Assembly (NCBI RefSeq): GCF_014023275.1
Contig: NZ_CP054698.1
Location: 2,480,001 to 2,544,000, forward strand
Length of the DNA: 64,000 bases
Direction of reading: 5' to 3'
From: Nostoc edaphicum CCNP1411
Lineage (GTDB): Bacteria; Cyanobacteriota; Cyanobacteriia; Cyanobacteriales; Nostocaceae
Both the position numbers and the translations under genes were made by a program. Under the pieces are notes generated by a model. It made no database searches and had not been told where the DNA came from. It saw only the letters and a list, made by a program, of their open reading frames with translations. This document shows positions 35,625-44,162 of this stretch, in pieces. Every line of letters begins with the position of its first letter. Position 1 is the first letter of the stretch.

Positions 35625-37286
35625 ATGGCTAGACTTGATTACTTTGCTCCTGGTGTCTACATTGAAGAAATTGACCGGGGTAGCCGACCAATTGAAGGTG
35701 TTAGCACAGCAGTTGCCGGATTTGTCGGCTTTACTGAAGATGTTCGCGGTGGGGCTGAGTTATACAAGCCCATGCTAGTAACCACTTGGACGCAATTTTT
35801 AAACTACTTTGCGCGTCCCAACTCTGATGGCTTCACCGACTTCAACGCCTATTTACCCTTTTCAGTCTACGGCTACTTTATGAATGGTGGCGGTCGTTGC
35901 TGGGTAACAAGCATTGGGACTCAGTTACCAGGCGCACCCAGACCAGCAACTCCAGAACCGGCTAACTTACGAATTAACGCTCGAGGTAATCGTCCAGCCC
36001 TCCGCTTTACTTTGCGCCCTGAGCAAGCATCGGGTGGATTAGTAAATATCGTAATTATTGATGGTTCACCCCGCGCCCTACCTGAAGGTACTGAAGGAGA
36101 AGCGCCTCCAAATACGGGTGAATATTTCACCATCGAAATTCGTCGGGGAGATGAACTTCTAGAGCAATACGAAAACTTGACAATGAACCGCGAACCTGCT
36201 GGTCAAACAGCAACTTATGCGCTGGCGGCATTGAGAAATTCCATGTATGTCACTGTAGAAGACATAACTCAAAGCGGACAACCTTTAGCTCGTCGCCCTG
36301 TTAATGGTCAATATGAACTAGCGCCGCCCATTGTCGCAGCCCCACCTGATAGATTTTCGCAAAATTTGGAAGGGGTTCGAGACGATCGCACCGGGGTACG
36401 CGGTATCTTTGAAGTTGATGAAATCACAATGCTGGCCTGTCCTGATGTGATGCGGGCTTATCAAGAGCAGATACTTAATTTAGATCAAGTTCACGGCATC
36501 ATCGAACTGATGATTAGTATGTGCGAGGGTTCTGCCAGTGGCGATATTCCCAACCCGCCCAACCGGATGGTTGTACTGGATGCGCCACCGGATGCCGTCA
36601 AACCTCAGCAAGTAGTGGAGTGGTTAAATAGATTTAACCGTCGTTCGATGTTTGCGGCCCTTTATTATCCTTGGATTAAAGTACCTAATCCACGCGATCG
36701 CGGTAATCCAATTTTAGTACCTCCTTGTGGTCATGTGATGGGAGTTTGGGCCCGCACCGACGAAACCAGAGGAGTTTACAAAGCGCCTGCAAATGAAGTT
36801 CCCAGAGGCGTAATTGGTTTGGGTTATGAAACAAACTTCCGCGAACAAGAATTATTAAACCCACTTGGAATAAATTGCATTCGCAGCTTCCCGAACCGAG
36901 GTATCCGCATTTGGGGCGCACGCACCCTAGTTGAGCCAGATAAAACAGAGTGGCGTTACATCAGTGTGCGTAGATTAATTAGCTATATCGAGAAATCCCT
37001 AGAATTGGGGACACAGTGGGTAGTTTTTGAACCGAACGACCAAGATTTGTGGGCGCGTGTAACCCGCACCGTCAGTAACTTCTTAGAGCGCATCTGGCGT
37101 GAAGGTGCTTTATTTGGTGCATCTCCAGCACAAGCATTTTATGTCAAGTGCGACGAAGAATTGAACCCACCAGAAACCAGAATCTTAGGACGTTTATATA
37201 TTGAAGTCGGTGTTTGTCCCGTCAGACCGGCTGAATTTGTTGTTTTCCGCATCAGCCAATGGAATGGCATTGAAGATAGCGAATAG
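35625..37286 (+). CDS. Contractile tail sheath protein
   Basis: A 553-residue sheath subunit of the phage-tail-like injection system (Pvc2/3/4, T4 gp18 relatives). N-terminal ARLDYFAPGVYIEEIDRGSR and GVSTAVAGFVGFTEDV are the standard sheath arm; the C-terminal domain has FRGIRIWGARTL-type (NRGIRIWGARTLVE), WRYISVRRLISYIEKSL and YIEVGVCPVRPAEFVVFRI. Sheath monomers surround the tube in the extended state and contract to drive it through a membrane. Good ribosome site (GGAGGGAC). Only one sheath gene is present in this cluster. Length is normal. Confidence 0.96.
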   Translation: MARLDYFAPGVYIEEIDRGSRPIEGVSTAVAGFVGFTEDVRGGAELYKPMLVTTWTQFLNYFARPNSDGFTDFNAYLPFSVYGYFMNGGGRCWVTSIGTQLPGAPRPATPEPANLRINARGNRPALRFTLRPEQASGGLVNIVIIDGSPRALPEGTEGEAPPNTGEYFTIEIRRGDELLEQYENLTMNREPAGQTATYALAALRNSMYVTVEDITQSGQPLARRPVNGQYELAPPIVAAPPDRFSQNLEGVRDDRTGVRGIFEVDEITMLACPDVMRAYQEQILNLDQVHGIIELMISMCEGSASGDIPNPPNRMVVLDAPPDAVKPQQVVEWLNRFNRRSMFAALYYPWIKVPNPRDRGNPILVPPCGHVMGVWARTDETRGVYKAPANEVPRGVIGLGYETNFREQELLNPLGINCIRSFPNRGIRIWGARTLVEPDKTEWRYISVRRLISYIEKSLELGTQWVVFEPNDQDLWARVTRTVSNFLERIWREGALFGASPAQAFYVKCDEELNPPETRILGRLYIEVGVCPVRPAEFVVFRISQWNGIEDSE

Positions 37287-37432
37287 GGCATGGGGCATTG
37301 GGCATGGGGCATGGGGCATGGGGCATTGGGCATGGGGCATGGGGCATTGGTCAATCATCAATAGTTCTTCTTCCCCTGCTCCCCCTGCTCCCCCTGCCTC
37401 CCCTGCTCTCTACTCCCCATTCCCCATTCCCA
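37287..37432. repeat. GGGCATGGG heptamer array between sheath and tube genes
   Basis: Nine or so copies of GGGCATG / GGGCATT, then runs of CCCCTGCT and TCCCCATTCCCC. This block lengthens the sheath-tube gap to 177 bases and could fold into a stable mRNA structure that changes the sheath-to-tube ratio. Confidence 0.85.
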
Positions 37433-37463
37433 AAATTAACCACACACAAAGGAATCTAAAAGT

Positions 37464-37919
37464 ATGTCAGGCGAATTTTTAACCTCTTGTAAATTTTACT
37501 TCGAGGCTGACGGAATTACTGATAAGTTCATCAAAGAAATTAGCGGACTAGGCGTTGAAAATACACCAGCGCAAGAAGTTCACGGTTCATCTAAAGCCGG
37601 TAAACTAATGCGCCAAGCTACACCAACCGTTGTGAAATTTACCAACATTACAGTAAAGGTTATCGCCACTGCTGATATAGACCTTTATAAATGGTATCAA
37701 GATTGTAACGAAGATATGGGTGATCCTCGCAAGTGGTCACAGAATCGTAAGACTGCTTCGGTAGTTGCTTACGACCAACAAGGCTCTGAAAAAGCACGCT
37801 GGAACATTGTCAATTGCTATCCCTGTAAATACACCGGGCCTACCCTAACTGCTTCTGGTGGTGAAATGGCGAATGAAACTATTGAATTGGTTCACGAAGG
37901 AATTAAACGAATCAAATAA
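37464..37919 (+). CDS. Tail tube protein 1 (Pvc1-like)
   Basis: A 151-residue inner-tube subunit of the T4 gp19/Pvc1 family: FYFEADGITDKFIKEISGLG, the conserved VKFTNITVKVIATADIDLYK beta hairpin, and WNIVNCYPCKYTGPTLTASG with NETIELVHEGIKRI at the end. Tube proteins stack as hexameric rings inside the sheath and carry the payload. It is followed after 22 bases by a second tube gene; eCIS commonly encode two tube types, one forming the shaft and the other the first ring on the baseplate. Confidence 0.93.
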   Translation: MSGEFLTSCKFYFEADGITDKFIKEISGLGVENTPAQEVHGSSKAGKLMRQATPTVVKFTNITVKVIATADIDLYKWYQDCNEDMGDPRKWSQNRKTASVVAYDQQGSEKARWNIVNCYPCKYTGPTLTASGGEMANETIELVHEGIKRIK

Positions 37920-37941
37920 TTAGCATTTGCAGTAATTAACA

Positions 37942-38436
37942 GTGGTACAATCCGCAAGCCGAATTCCAGAAGTTCTGACAGCCCATCGGTTCTATTTGGA
38001 GCTGACACTAGAAGGTCAAAACGATGCCAATTGCTTTTTTTTGGAGTGTCAAGGCTTCAAAAGAACCCAAGAGGTAATTGAAATTTCTGAAGTTACTTCT
38101 CAAACCTGGGGTACAAAAGGGCAATCAAAAGGTCAGGTGGTGAGAACTAAGCTTCCTAGCAATCCCAAGAGTGGTAATCTCACACTGCGTAGAGGTACCA
38201 CCAACTCTATGGATTTTTGGAAGTGGTTTGAAAAAGTCGAAAAGGGTAATTGGTCACAGCAACGTAGACTTGTTGCTTTATCTATTTATAATCAGGCAAA
38301 TCAAGAAGTAGCTAGATTTGAATTAGCCGGTGCTTGGCCCGCAAGTTACAAAATTGCCGATGTCAACGCCCGCAGCCATGACATCGAAATTGAGGAGGTG
38401 GAGGTTGCTTTTGAGGAATTTAAACGCGTGAAGTAA
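37942..38436 (+). CDS. Tail tube protein 2 (baseplate-proximal type)
   Basis: A second gp19/Pvc1-fold protein of 164 residues: AHRFYLELTLEGQNDANCFF, ECQGFKRTQEVIEISEVTSQ, the hairpin KSGNLTLRRGTTNSMDFWKW, and FELAGAWPASYKIADVNARS with EIEEVEVAFEEFKRVK. The Asp/Glu-rich end and different first strand separate it from tube protein 1 and suggest the ring that contacts the spike or baseplate. Start is GTG 37942. Same operon, 11 bases before the next gene. Confidence 0.9.
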   Translation: MVQSASRIPEVLTAHRFYLELTLEGQNDANCFFLECQGFKRTQEVIEISEVTSQTWGTKGQSKGQVVRTKLPSNPKSGNLTLRRGTTNSMDFWKWFEKVEKGNWSQQRRLVALSIYNQANQEVARFELAGAWPASYKIADVNARSHDIEIEEVEVAFEEFKRVK

Positions 38437-38447
38437 TTAGGAGGAGT

Positions 38448-38795
38448 ATGTTTCCCACAGAGTTTGAATTTACACTGCCAAAGGGGTATCTAGACTCTGA
38501 AGGCAACCTCCACCGTAAAGGTGTAATGCGTTTATCAACGGCGATAGACGAAATTGCACCCTTGCGTGACCCCCGCGTTAAAGCTAATCCCGTTTATGCG
38601 ACAATTATTATCTTGGCGCGAGTGATTACCCACTTGGGTGCTTTATCAGAAGTGACTCCTGCAATTGTGGAAAACTTTTTTTCCCAAGATTTAAATTACC
38701 TCCAAGATTTTTACCGACGAATCAATGGCTTGGAAGGCGAAACTTCCATCCCAGAAGATACAGTAAATTCTCCCGAAGCACTTCTTCATAATTGA
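38448..38795 (+). CDS. Tail-assembly-chaperone-like protein, copy 1
   Basis: A 115-residue protein with strong ribosome site GGAGGAG. It shares its whole core with the protein at 39148: EFEFTLPKGYLDSEGNLHRK, GVMRLSTAIDEIAPLRDPRV, VYATIIILARVITHLGALSE, then DLNYLQDFYRRING. The arrangement (a short beta part, then the GVMRLAxAxDEI segment and two helices) resembles phage tail assembly chaperones of the P2 E/Mu gp41 type. Unlike copy 2 it lacks the zinc ribbon and the frameshift tail. Role inferred: assembly factor or small structural part. Confidence 0.8.
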   Translation: MFPTEFEFTLPKGYLDSEGNLHRKGVMRLSTAIDEIAPLRDPRVKANPVYATIIILARVITHLGALSEVTPAIVENFFSQDLNYLQDFYRRINGLEGETSIPEDTVNSPEALLHN

Positions 38796-38796
38796 A

Positions 38797-39147
38797 TTGG
38801 GAATGGGGCATGGGGCATGGTGAATAGGGATGAGTGAGTGGGGAGCAGGAGTGTAGGAGAATAGAAAAAAAACTCATTAACGGAGTTCAAAGACTCGTTC
38901 ACGAGTATCAAAGACTCATTCACGGAGTTCAAAGACTCATTAACGGAGTTCAAAGACTCATTCACGAGTATTAGCCTCGTTCCCAGCCTCCAGGCTGGGA
39001 ATGTATTCGCAGAGGTTCTACCTCTTGTCAACAAAGAGGAGGCGGAGCCTCCCAGAATGGGTTCCCAGCCTTCAGGCTAGGAACCAGTCAAATGCCCAAT
39101 GCCCAATGCCCTATTCCCAATGCCCAAATTAAAAAATTAAATAACCT
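38797..39147. repeat. Repeat block between the two chaperone-like genes
   Basis: No gene. From left to right: GGGCATG heptamers (38797-38822), about five 21-base units of the TTCAAAGACTCATTCACGGAG type (38871-38972), a copy of the nested-hairpin element (38975-39085), and AATGCCC heptamers (39090-39125). The 21-base units are the same family, in reverse orientation, as those at 58036-58258. Confidence 0.85.
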
Positions 39148-39531
39148 ATGCGCCGTAAAAAGGATACTCTCTGCACAGAATTTGCCTTCACTCTTCCTAG
39201 AGGATTGAGTGATGGAGAACAACGAGTACATCGTCATGGGGTGATGCGTTTAGCCACCGCCAAAGATGAAATTTTGGTGCAACAAGAACGCGGAGTTCAG
39301 GAAAATCCAGCTTACGGTGTTTTGGTGATGCTTGCACGGGTTATCACTCGCTTGGGCAGTTTCAATTCTGTTAGTCCTGATTTACTCGAAGGACTGCTCT
39401 TACATGACATTGCCTATCTCCGAGAATTTTACAATCGAATTAATCAGCAAGGGAATGTACATATTCCAACACAATGTCCCCACTGTAATACTCAATTTTC
39501 AGTGGAGCTAGAACTAGCGGGGGAGTCCTAA
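39148..39531 (+). CDS. Tail-assembly-chaperone-like protein, copy 2, with zinc ribbon
   Basis: A 127-residue paralog of the 38448 gene (FAFTLPRGLSDGEQRVHRHG, GVMRLATAKDEILVQQERGV, YGVLVMLARVITRLGSFNSV, DIAYLREFYNRINQQG) with an added C-terminal zinc ribbon half (CPHCNTQFSVELEL). It ends AGES-stop. The last codons contain a run of five G (39519-39523), and from there the -1 frame continues without interruption into the DUF6760 segment. This is the layout of tail-chaperone pairs such as lambda G/GT and P2 E/E', where -1 frameshifting makes a longer form. Confidence 0.85.
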   Translation: MRRKKDTLCTEFAFTLPRGLSDGEQRVHRHGVMRLATAKDEILVQQERGVQENPAYGVLVMLARVITRLGSFNSVSPDLLEGLLLHDIAYLREFYNRINQQGNVHIPTQCPHCNTQFSVELELAGES

Positions 39532-39677
39532 GCTACCCCTCTGATACTTTATATGAGGAGGTAGCTTTTATTGCTTATCATTTCCACTGGTCACAAGATG
39601 ATATTTTAAATTTAGAACACACTACCCGTCAGCGCTGGGTAGCGGAAATCAATAAAATTAACCAAAAATTAATATGA
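39522..39677 (+). CDS. DUF6760 segment, probable -1 frameshift extension
   Basis: About 52 residues reading GVLSYPSDTLYEEVAFIAYH, FHWSQDDILNLEHTTRQRWV and AEINKINQKLI, stop at 39675-39677. It is the short DUF6760 family found in injection-system clusters. The frame is open only from 39489 and contains no ATG, GTG or TTG before the conserved part, so it has no normal start. It overlaps the end of the preceding gene in the -1 frame at GCG-GGG-GAG, and its stop overlaps the next gene's ATG (ATGA). Translation by slippage on the G run is the simplest reading; a non-standard start (ATT 39495) is the alternative. Confidence 0.7.
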   Translation, partial: GVLSYPSDTLYEEVAFIAYHFHWSQDDILNLEHTTRQRWVAEINKINQKLI

Positions 39678-41665
39678 AAGTAAAAGTTAGCTACTCACCA
39701 ACTTTAAATGAAGTCAAAGAAGTTGACCTTACCATAGAAACTACACCGAGAGGAGAATGGCTAATAGGTCGTTCTCCTGATTCTGATTTACTTCTAGATA
39801 GCCCTGATATCAGTCGGGTACATGCTAAGTTTTTTGTGAAAGGTGGAAATTACTACTTCTCTGACCTTGGCAGTAGAAATGGCTCAATATTTAATGGGAA
39901 ACAAGCTGAAAAAGATCGACCATATTCTTTGAGCGATGGAGACGTTATTCGGATTGCAGATTATGTTTTGATCTTAGAAGCAGTTGCTCCTGCTTATGAG
40001 CAACCAGAGACAGTCTTTAGAATTATAGATCCTTCACTGTTTTCTCGGCCGCGATCGCCTGAAAATATCAGCACTCCTAACGTTGCTACACCAGCGCCAG
40101 AAGTAGTCAACGAAGTTGCAACACCAATTAATCCCGAAGTAGAAACACCTTCCCCAGAAATCAGCGAAATCTCCGAAGTTGTTTCTAGTCAAGATGATGA
40201 TGTCATCCCGGTTGTTGAGATAATCGCCCCTGAAAACATCATTCAGTCACCAGAACCAATCAGCGAAGTTCCACACGATGTTCGTGATGAAATTGTGGAT
40301 TTGCGTTTAGTTACAGCAGAAATTAGCGCAGATGTTGAGGAAGTAGAAGTTGCAGAAGTCAGCGAAGATGGTGAGGAAGTTTCTTTTACTGTAGCTGATG
40401 ATGCGATCGCTCCACCTGAAAACATCATTGAAACTCCTGAAGAAGAAAGTATCCTTCCAGAAGCTACCGACGACGAGGTTGCAGACTTGGAAGCAGCACT
40501 GGCGGCAGAATCTACTATCGTCCAGCAGCGTGATACAAGTGCCATTCCAGAAGCTAGCTACGATGAATATGCAGAGTTAGAGGCAGCACTGGAAGCAGAA
40601 GTCACCTTCGTACAGCCGCGTGATATTTTCAACGAAGTTCCTGCACAGGAGAGTACCATTGCAGAATCTACTTCCGATGAAGATGCAGAGTGGGAGGCAG
40701 CACTAGCAGCAGAAGTCACCTATGTGCAGCCGCGCGATATTTTTCACCAAGTATCTGAGGAAGAAAGTGTCATTCCAGAAGCTACTCATGATGAAGTAGT
40801 AGATTTGGATACGCCAGCTATAGAAGAAGTTAGTGCAGATGTTGATGAGGCTATCAGTCAAATTCCTGAAGGAGCGGATATTCAGCCGGAAGAACCCTTC
40901 AGCCAAGCTACACAGGACATCAGTGATGAAGTTGTAGATTTAGATACATCACTTACAGCAGAAGACAGCGCAGATGTTCATGAAGTAGAATCTAGTTCTG
41001 CTGCTGATGAAACAGTCAATGAAGTTCCTGAAACATTGACTACGCTTGATGATAACCTCTCGGAAGTTTTCAGCAGTCAATACATTGATTCGAGTAATAC
41101 GAGTACTGAAGAAGTCAATGTAGATGTTGATGATATTCCTGCACAAGTAAGTGAAGTTTCTGACTCAGCTGATATTCAATTTTCGGAAACAACAGAAAGT
41201 GAAGCTACTGAGAGTATCAGTCAGACTATTGAAGAAGTTCCTGAAGTAAAAGAAGATGAGTTTCAGGAAACTCCAGAAGAAACGCTCATTGAAAGAAATA
41301 TAGTACTCATTGCTCACGAAAGCAAGAAATCAGAACTTGCTGAATTTGTTTCTCAATATCAGGAATTTTTCTCAGAGAGCTTTACAATTACGTGGCCATC
41401 TGTTAGTGAAGTCTTACATCAACAAGCAGGGATAACTATTAGTCAACAAACCCCTGCACCAACTTCTGGAGGATATCAAACAATTGCTTCATTGGTTGGA
41501 GCAGGAGAAATTTTAGCAGTTATTTTCCTGAGAGATTTGCTGCAACCTCAGTCTGGTCAAGCAAATGAAGAAGCACTGCTGAGATTATGCACTATTAATC
41601 AAGTTTTACTGGCAACTAATTTGCCAACAGCAGAAGCGATCGTGCATTATCTTAAACAGATATAG
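39674..41665 (+). CDS. FHA protein with acidic linker and degenerate MGS-like domain
   Basis: A 663-residue protein in three parts. Residues 15-105: FHA domain (WLIGRSPDSDLLLDSPDISR, VHAKFFV, FSDLGSRNGSIFNG) for phosphothreonine binding. Residues about 120-535: very acidic, low-complexity, with recurring EEVSADVDE and AALEAEVTFVQPRDIF units, probably disordered. Residues about 538-663: methylglyoxal-synthase-like fold (NIVLIAHESKKSELAEFV, ILAVIFLRDLL, ALLRLCTINQVLLATNLPTA, EAI). The catalytic GGDQQ Asp of MGS is Tyr (SGGYQT) and the PHxPD segment is lost, so it should be non-enzymatic, perhaps a binding module. Last gene of the injection cluster, coupled to DUF6760. Confidence 0.85.
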   Translation: MKVKVSYSPTLNEVKEVDLTIETTPRGEWLIGRSPDSDLLLDSPDISRVHAKFFVKGGNYYFSDLGSRNGSIFNGKQAEKDRPYSLSDGDVIRIADYVLILEAVAPAYEQPETVFRIIDPSLFSRPRSPENISTPNVATPAPEVVNEVATPINPEVETPSPEISEISEVVSSQDDDVIPVVEIIAPENIIQSPEPISEVPHDVRDEIVDLRLVTAEISADVEEVEVAEVSEDGEEVSFTVADDAIAPPENIIETPEEESILPEATDDEVADLEAALAAESTIVQQRDTSAIPEASYDEYAELEAALEAEVTFVQPRDIFNEVPAQESTIAESTSDEDAEWEAALAAEVTYVQPRDIFHQVSEEESVIPEATHDEVVDLDTPAIEEVSADVDEAISQIPEGADIQPEEPFSQATQDISDEVVDLDTSLTAEDSADVHEVESSSAADETVNEVPETLTTLDDNLSEVFSSQYIDSSNTSTEEVNVDVDDIPAQVSEVSDSADIQFSETTESEATESISQTIEEVPEVKEDEFQETPEETLIERNIVLIAHESKKSELAEFVSQYQEFFSESFTITWPSVSEVLHQQAGITISQQTPAPTSGGYQTIASLVGAGEILAVIFLRDLLQPQSGQANEEALLRLCTINQVLLATNLPTAEAIVHYLKQI

Positions 41666-41691
41666 CAATTCTAAATGAGTTACGAACAAAA

Positions 41692-41724
41692 AGATCCCCG
41701 ACTTCTTAAAGAAGTCGGGGATCT
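41692..41724. terminator. Strong hairpin after the FHA-MGS gene
   Basis: Perfect stem AGATCCCCGACTTCTT / AAGTCGGGGATCT with a tiny loop. It lies 27 bases after the stop and may end the operon, although the T run is poor and this palindrome is a dispersed element in Nostoc-type genomes. Confidence 0.55.
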
Positions 41725-41858
41725 TAGTATTTCAGTGTTTGCAAGTAAAATATGATTACTATATTTTTTGAAAAGTTGCAAATTGCGTAGAATAATTTCA
41801 ATATTAAAAATTAATCTAAAAATATCCGTATATTTTAAAGTAAAACCTACTTAAAAAG

Positions 41859-44039
41859 ATGGTTGCAAATTTTAAAACTTTATTTAGACAGCCAGTTATT
41901 CTTTCAAGTGCGATCGCTACACTTTTACTAGTAGGCATTCAAAAACTTGGGGTTTTCGAGCCTCTGGAAATGAAAGTCTACGACCAAATGATGCAATTAC
42001 GTGCCGACCCAGGCCCAGACGCTCGTCTGTTGATAGTTGCTTTAACTGAAAAAGATATCCAAAAATGGAATTGGCCCCTGTCTGGTGAACTTCTAGACCA
42101 ACTGTTAGGCAAACTTGAAACTTATGAACCGCGAGCCATTGGTCTAGATATATTTCGTGACTTACCAGTACAGCCTGGTCATGAAAAACTCCTGCAACGC
42201 CTACAACAGAGCGATATCATCATTCCTATCTGCAAACATTCTGGTTCTAACAATCCGGGAATAGCACCTCCAAAAGGGGTTGAAGCAGAGCGAGTAGGAT
42301 TTAATGATGTCGTAGAAGACACTGATGCCACAATTCGCCGCAACCTCTTATTGGTAAATGCAGAGGAGTCCGATTCTTGTCAAAGTACCTATTCTTTTAG
42401 CTTACAACTCGCACTCAAATACTTAGAAGTTGGAGGCATCCAACTAGAATTTACCCCAAAAAAGGAACTACAATTACGAGATACTGTATTTAAACCTCTG
42501 CAAAGTAACGCTGGCGGTTATAAAAAAGCCGATACCAATGGCTACCAAATCCTGCTTAACTACCGTTCTAGTCATCAGGTCGCCCAGCAGGTAACTATTA
42601 CAGAAGTACTTGCAAATCAAGTTAAACCAGATTTGGTCAAAGACCGCATCGTTTTAATTGGTTCAACAGCCAATAGTTTAAATGATATTTTTAATACGCC
42701 ATTTGCTAGTGGTAAGTCAGATAATTCTGGCAAAATAGCCGGAATTGAAATTCATGCCCACAGCGTTAGTCAAATTCTCAGTGCTGTTCTTAACAAACAG
42801 CCTCTATTTTGGTTTTTGCCTGAGTGGGGTGAAGTCCTTTTGATATGGGGATGGACTTTAGTTGGTGGGTTGTTAGTATGGCGAATTCAACATCCACTAG
42901 GCTTAGGATTAGCAGGAGCAACAGCCCTTGCAGTGTTATTTGGAGCTAATTTTGTCATTTTTACCCAAGCTGGATGGTTGCCAGTAATATCTCCGGCGTT
43001 GGGGTTAGTATTTACCGCCGGGAGTGTCCTTACTTATACTGCTTATCAAACGAAGCAAGAGCAAAAAGAAATTACGCAGCGGGTTCAAGAACACCAACAA
43101 TTAATTGTGGAATTGCAAGGTCTTTTACGACAGCGCGGCAATGCCGCCAATGAAGCGCCAACGGTAATTGCTGATTCCATTGGGCAGGAAATTTCGTTAG
43201 GCACGTTACTAAACAACCGCTACAAAATTACTCAACCCTTGGGTTCTGGAGGATTTAGCAATACTTATTTAGCTGACGATATCCAGCGCCCTGGTAATCC
43301 GCAATGTGTGGTTAAACAGTTGCGACCTCCCCGCCAAGATGCAGAATATTTAAATGTCGTCAGACGCCTATTTGACGCTGAAGCAGAAATTTTAGAAACT
43401 TTGGGTAAGCACCCACAAATTCCCCAATTGCTAGCTTTTTTTGAAGAAAATCGACAATTTTCTTTAGTCCAAGAATTTGTTCGAGGGCACGCTATAGATA
43501 AAGAGCTATCTTCTGGGAAGCGACTCAAACAAGCTGAAGTTGTGGAGATACTCAAAGAAGTTTTAAACGTGCTTGTTTTTGTTCACAGCTATGGCGTCAT
43601 CCATCGAGATATTAAACCTAGTAACTTGATTAGACGAGAATCAGATCAGCACATTGTTTTAATTGACTTTGGTGCTGTTAAACAAATTCAACCTCAGCAG
43701 CAAGAAGCTCAGACCATTTCAATTGGCACTCCTAATTATGCACCTTCTGAACAAATGAGCGGATTGCCAAAACTCAACAGCGATATTTATGCGTTGGGAA
43801 TTATGGGAATACAAGGTTTAACTGGGGTAGAACCAAGAGAATTTCGTAGAGACACAAACACTGGTGAAATAATTATTTCAAAAGAATCTGATGGGAATCA
43901 ACAGGTTTGGCAACATTGGCGCGAACTAACTGAGGCTAGAAACGAGTTAGTGATTATTTTAAATAGAATGGTACATTTTGACTTCACTCAAAGATATCAG
44001 TCAGCGGCAGAAGTGTTGAAAACTCTCGAAAGTCTTTAG
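41859..44039 (+). CDS. CHASE2-domain Ser/Thr protein kinase
   Basis: A 726-residue membrane kinase. After an N-terminal anchor helix (LSSAIATLLLVGIQKLG) comes an extracytoplasmic CHASE2 sensor (about 35-315: LLIVALTEKDIQKWNWPLSG, RAIGLDIFRDLP, VLIGSTANSLNDIFNTPF), three membrane helices (about 325-395), a short coiled linker, and a kinase domain from about 453: PLGSGGFSNTYLADD, VVKQL, VIHRDIKPSNLI (catalytic Asp intact), LIDFGAVKQI, and APSEQ. It is catalytically complete. Lying next to the FHA-containing injection operon, it is a natural candidate for the kinase that makes the FHA ligand. Confidence 0.93.
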   Translation: MVANFKTLFRQPVILSSAIATLLLVGIQKLGVFEPLEMKVYDQMMQLRADPGPDARLLIVALTEKDIQKWNWPLSGELLDQLLGKLETYEPRAIGLDIFRDLPVQPGHEKLLQRLQQSDIIIPICKHSGSNNPGIAPPKGVEAERVGFNDVVEDTDATIRRNLLLVNAEESDSCQSTYSFSLQLALKYLEVGGIQLEFTPKKELQLRDTVFKPLQSNAGGYKKADTNGYQILLNYRSSHQVAQQVTITEVLANQVKPDLVKDRIVLIGSTANSLNDIFNTPFASGKSDNSGKIAGIEIHAHSVSQILSAVLNKQPLFWFLPEWGEVLLIWGWTLVGGLLVWRIQHPLGLGLAGATALAVLFGANFVIFTQAGWLPVISPALGLVFTAGSVLTYTAYQTKQEQKEITQRVQEHQQLIVELQGLLRQRGNAANEAPTVIADSIGQEISLGTLLNNRYKITQPLGSGGFSNTYLADDIQRPGNPQCVVKQLRPPRQDAEYLNVVRRLFDAEAEILETLGKHPQIPQLLAFFEENRQFSLVQEFVRGHAIDKELSSGKRLKQAEVVEILKEVLNVLVFVHSYGVIHRDIKPSNLIRRESDQHIVLIDFGAVKQIQPQQQEAQTISIGTPNYAPSEQMSGLPKLNSDIYALGIMGIQGLTGVEPREFRRDTNTGEIIISKESDGNQQVWQHWRELTEARNELVIILNRMVHFDFTQRYQSAAEVLKTLESL

Positions 44040-44069
44040 TATTTTTTGATCAACGCTAAATTGCTTAAA

Positions 44070-44101
44070 AAAAGCCTGGTCACTCACATGACCAAGCTTT
44101 T
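44070..44101. terminator. Bidirectional terminator between kinase and hsp20
   Basis: Stem AAAAGC-TGGTCA / TGACCA-GCTTTT with six-base loop, A run on one side and T run on the other, between convergent genes. Confidence 0.8.
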
Positions 44102-44162
44102 AACTATTTTCAATCAATCATTGGAGGTAAAGTAGTCTGAGCGCAAACCATTAGTTAGCAGG

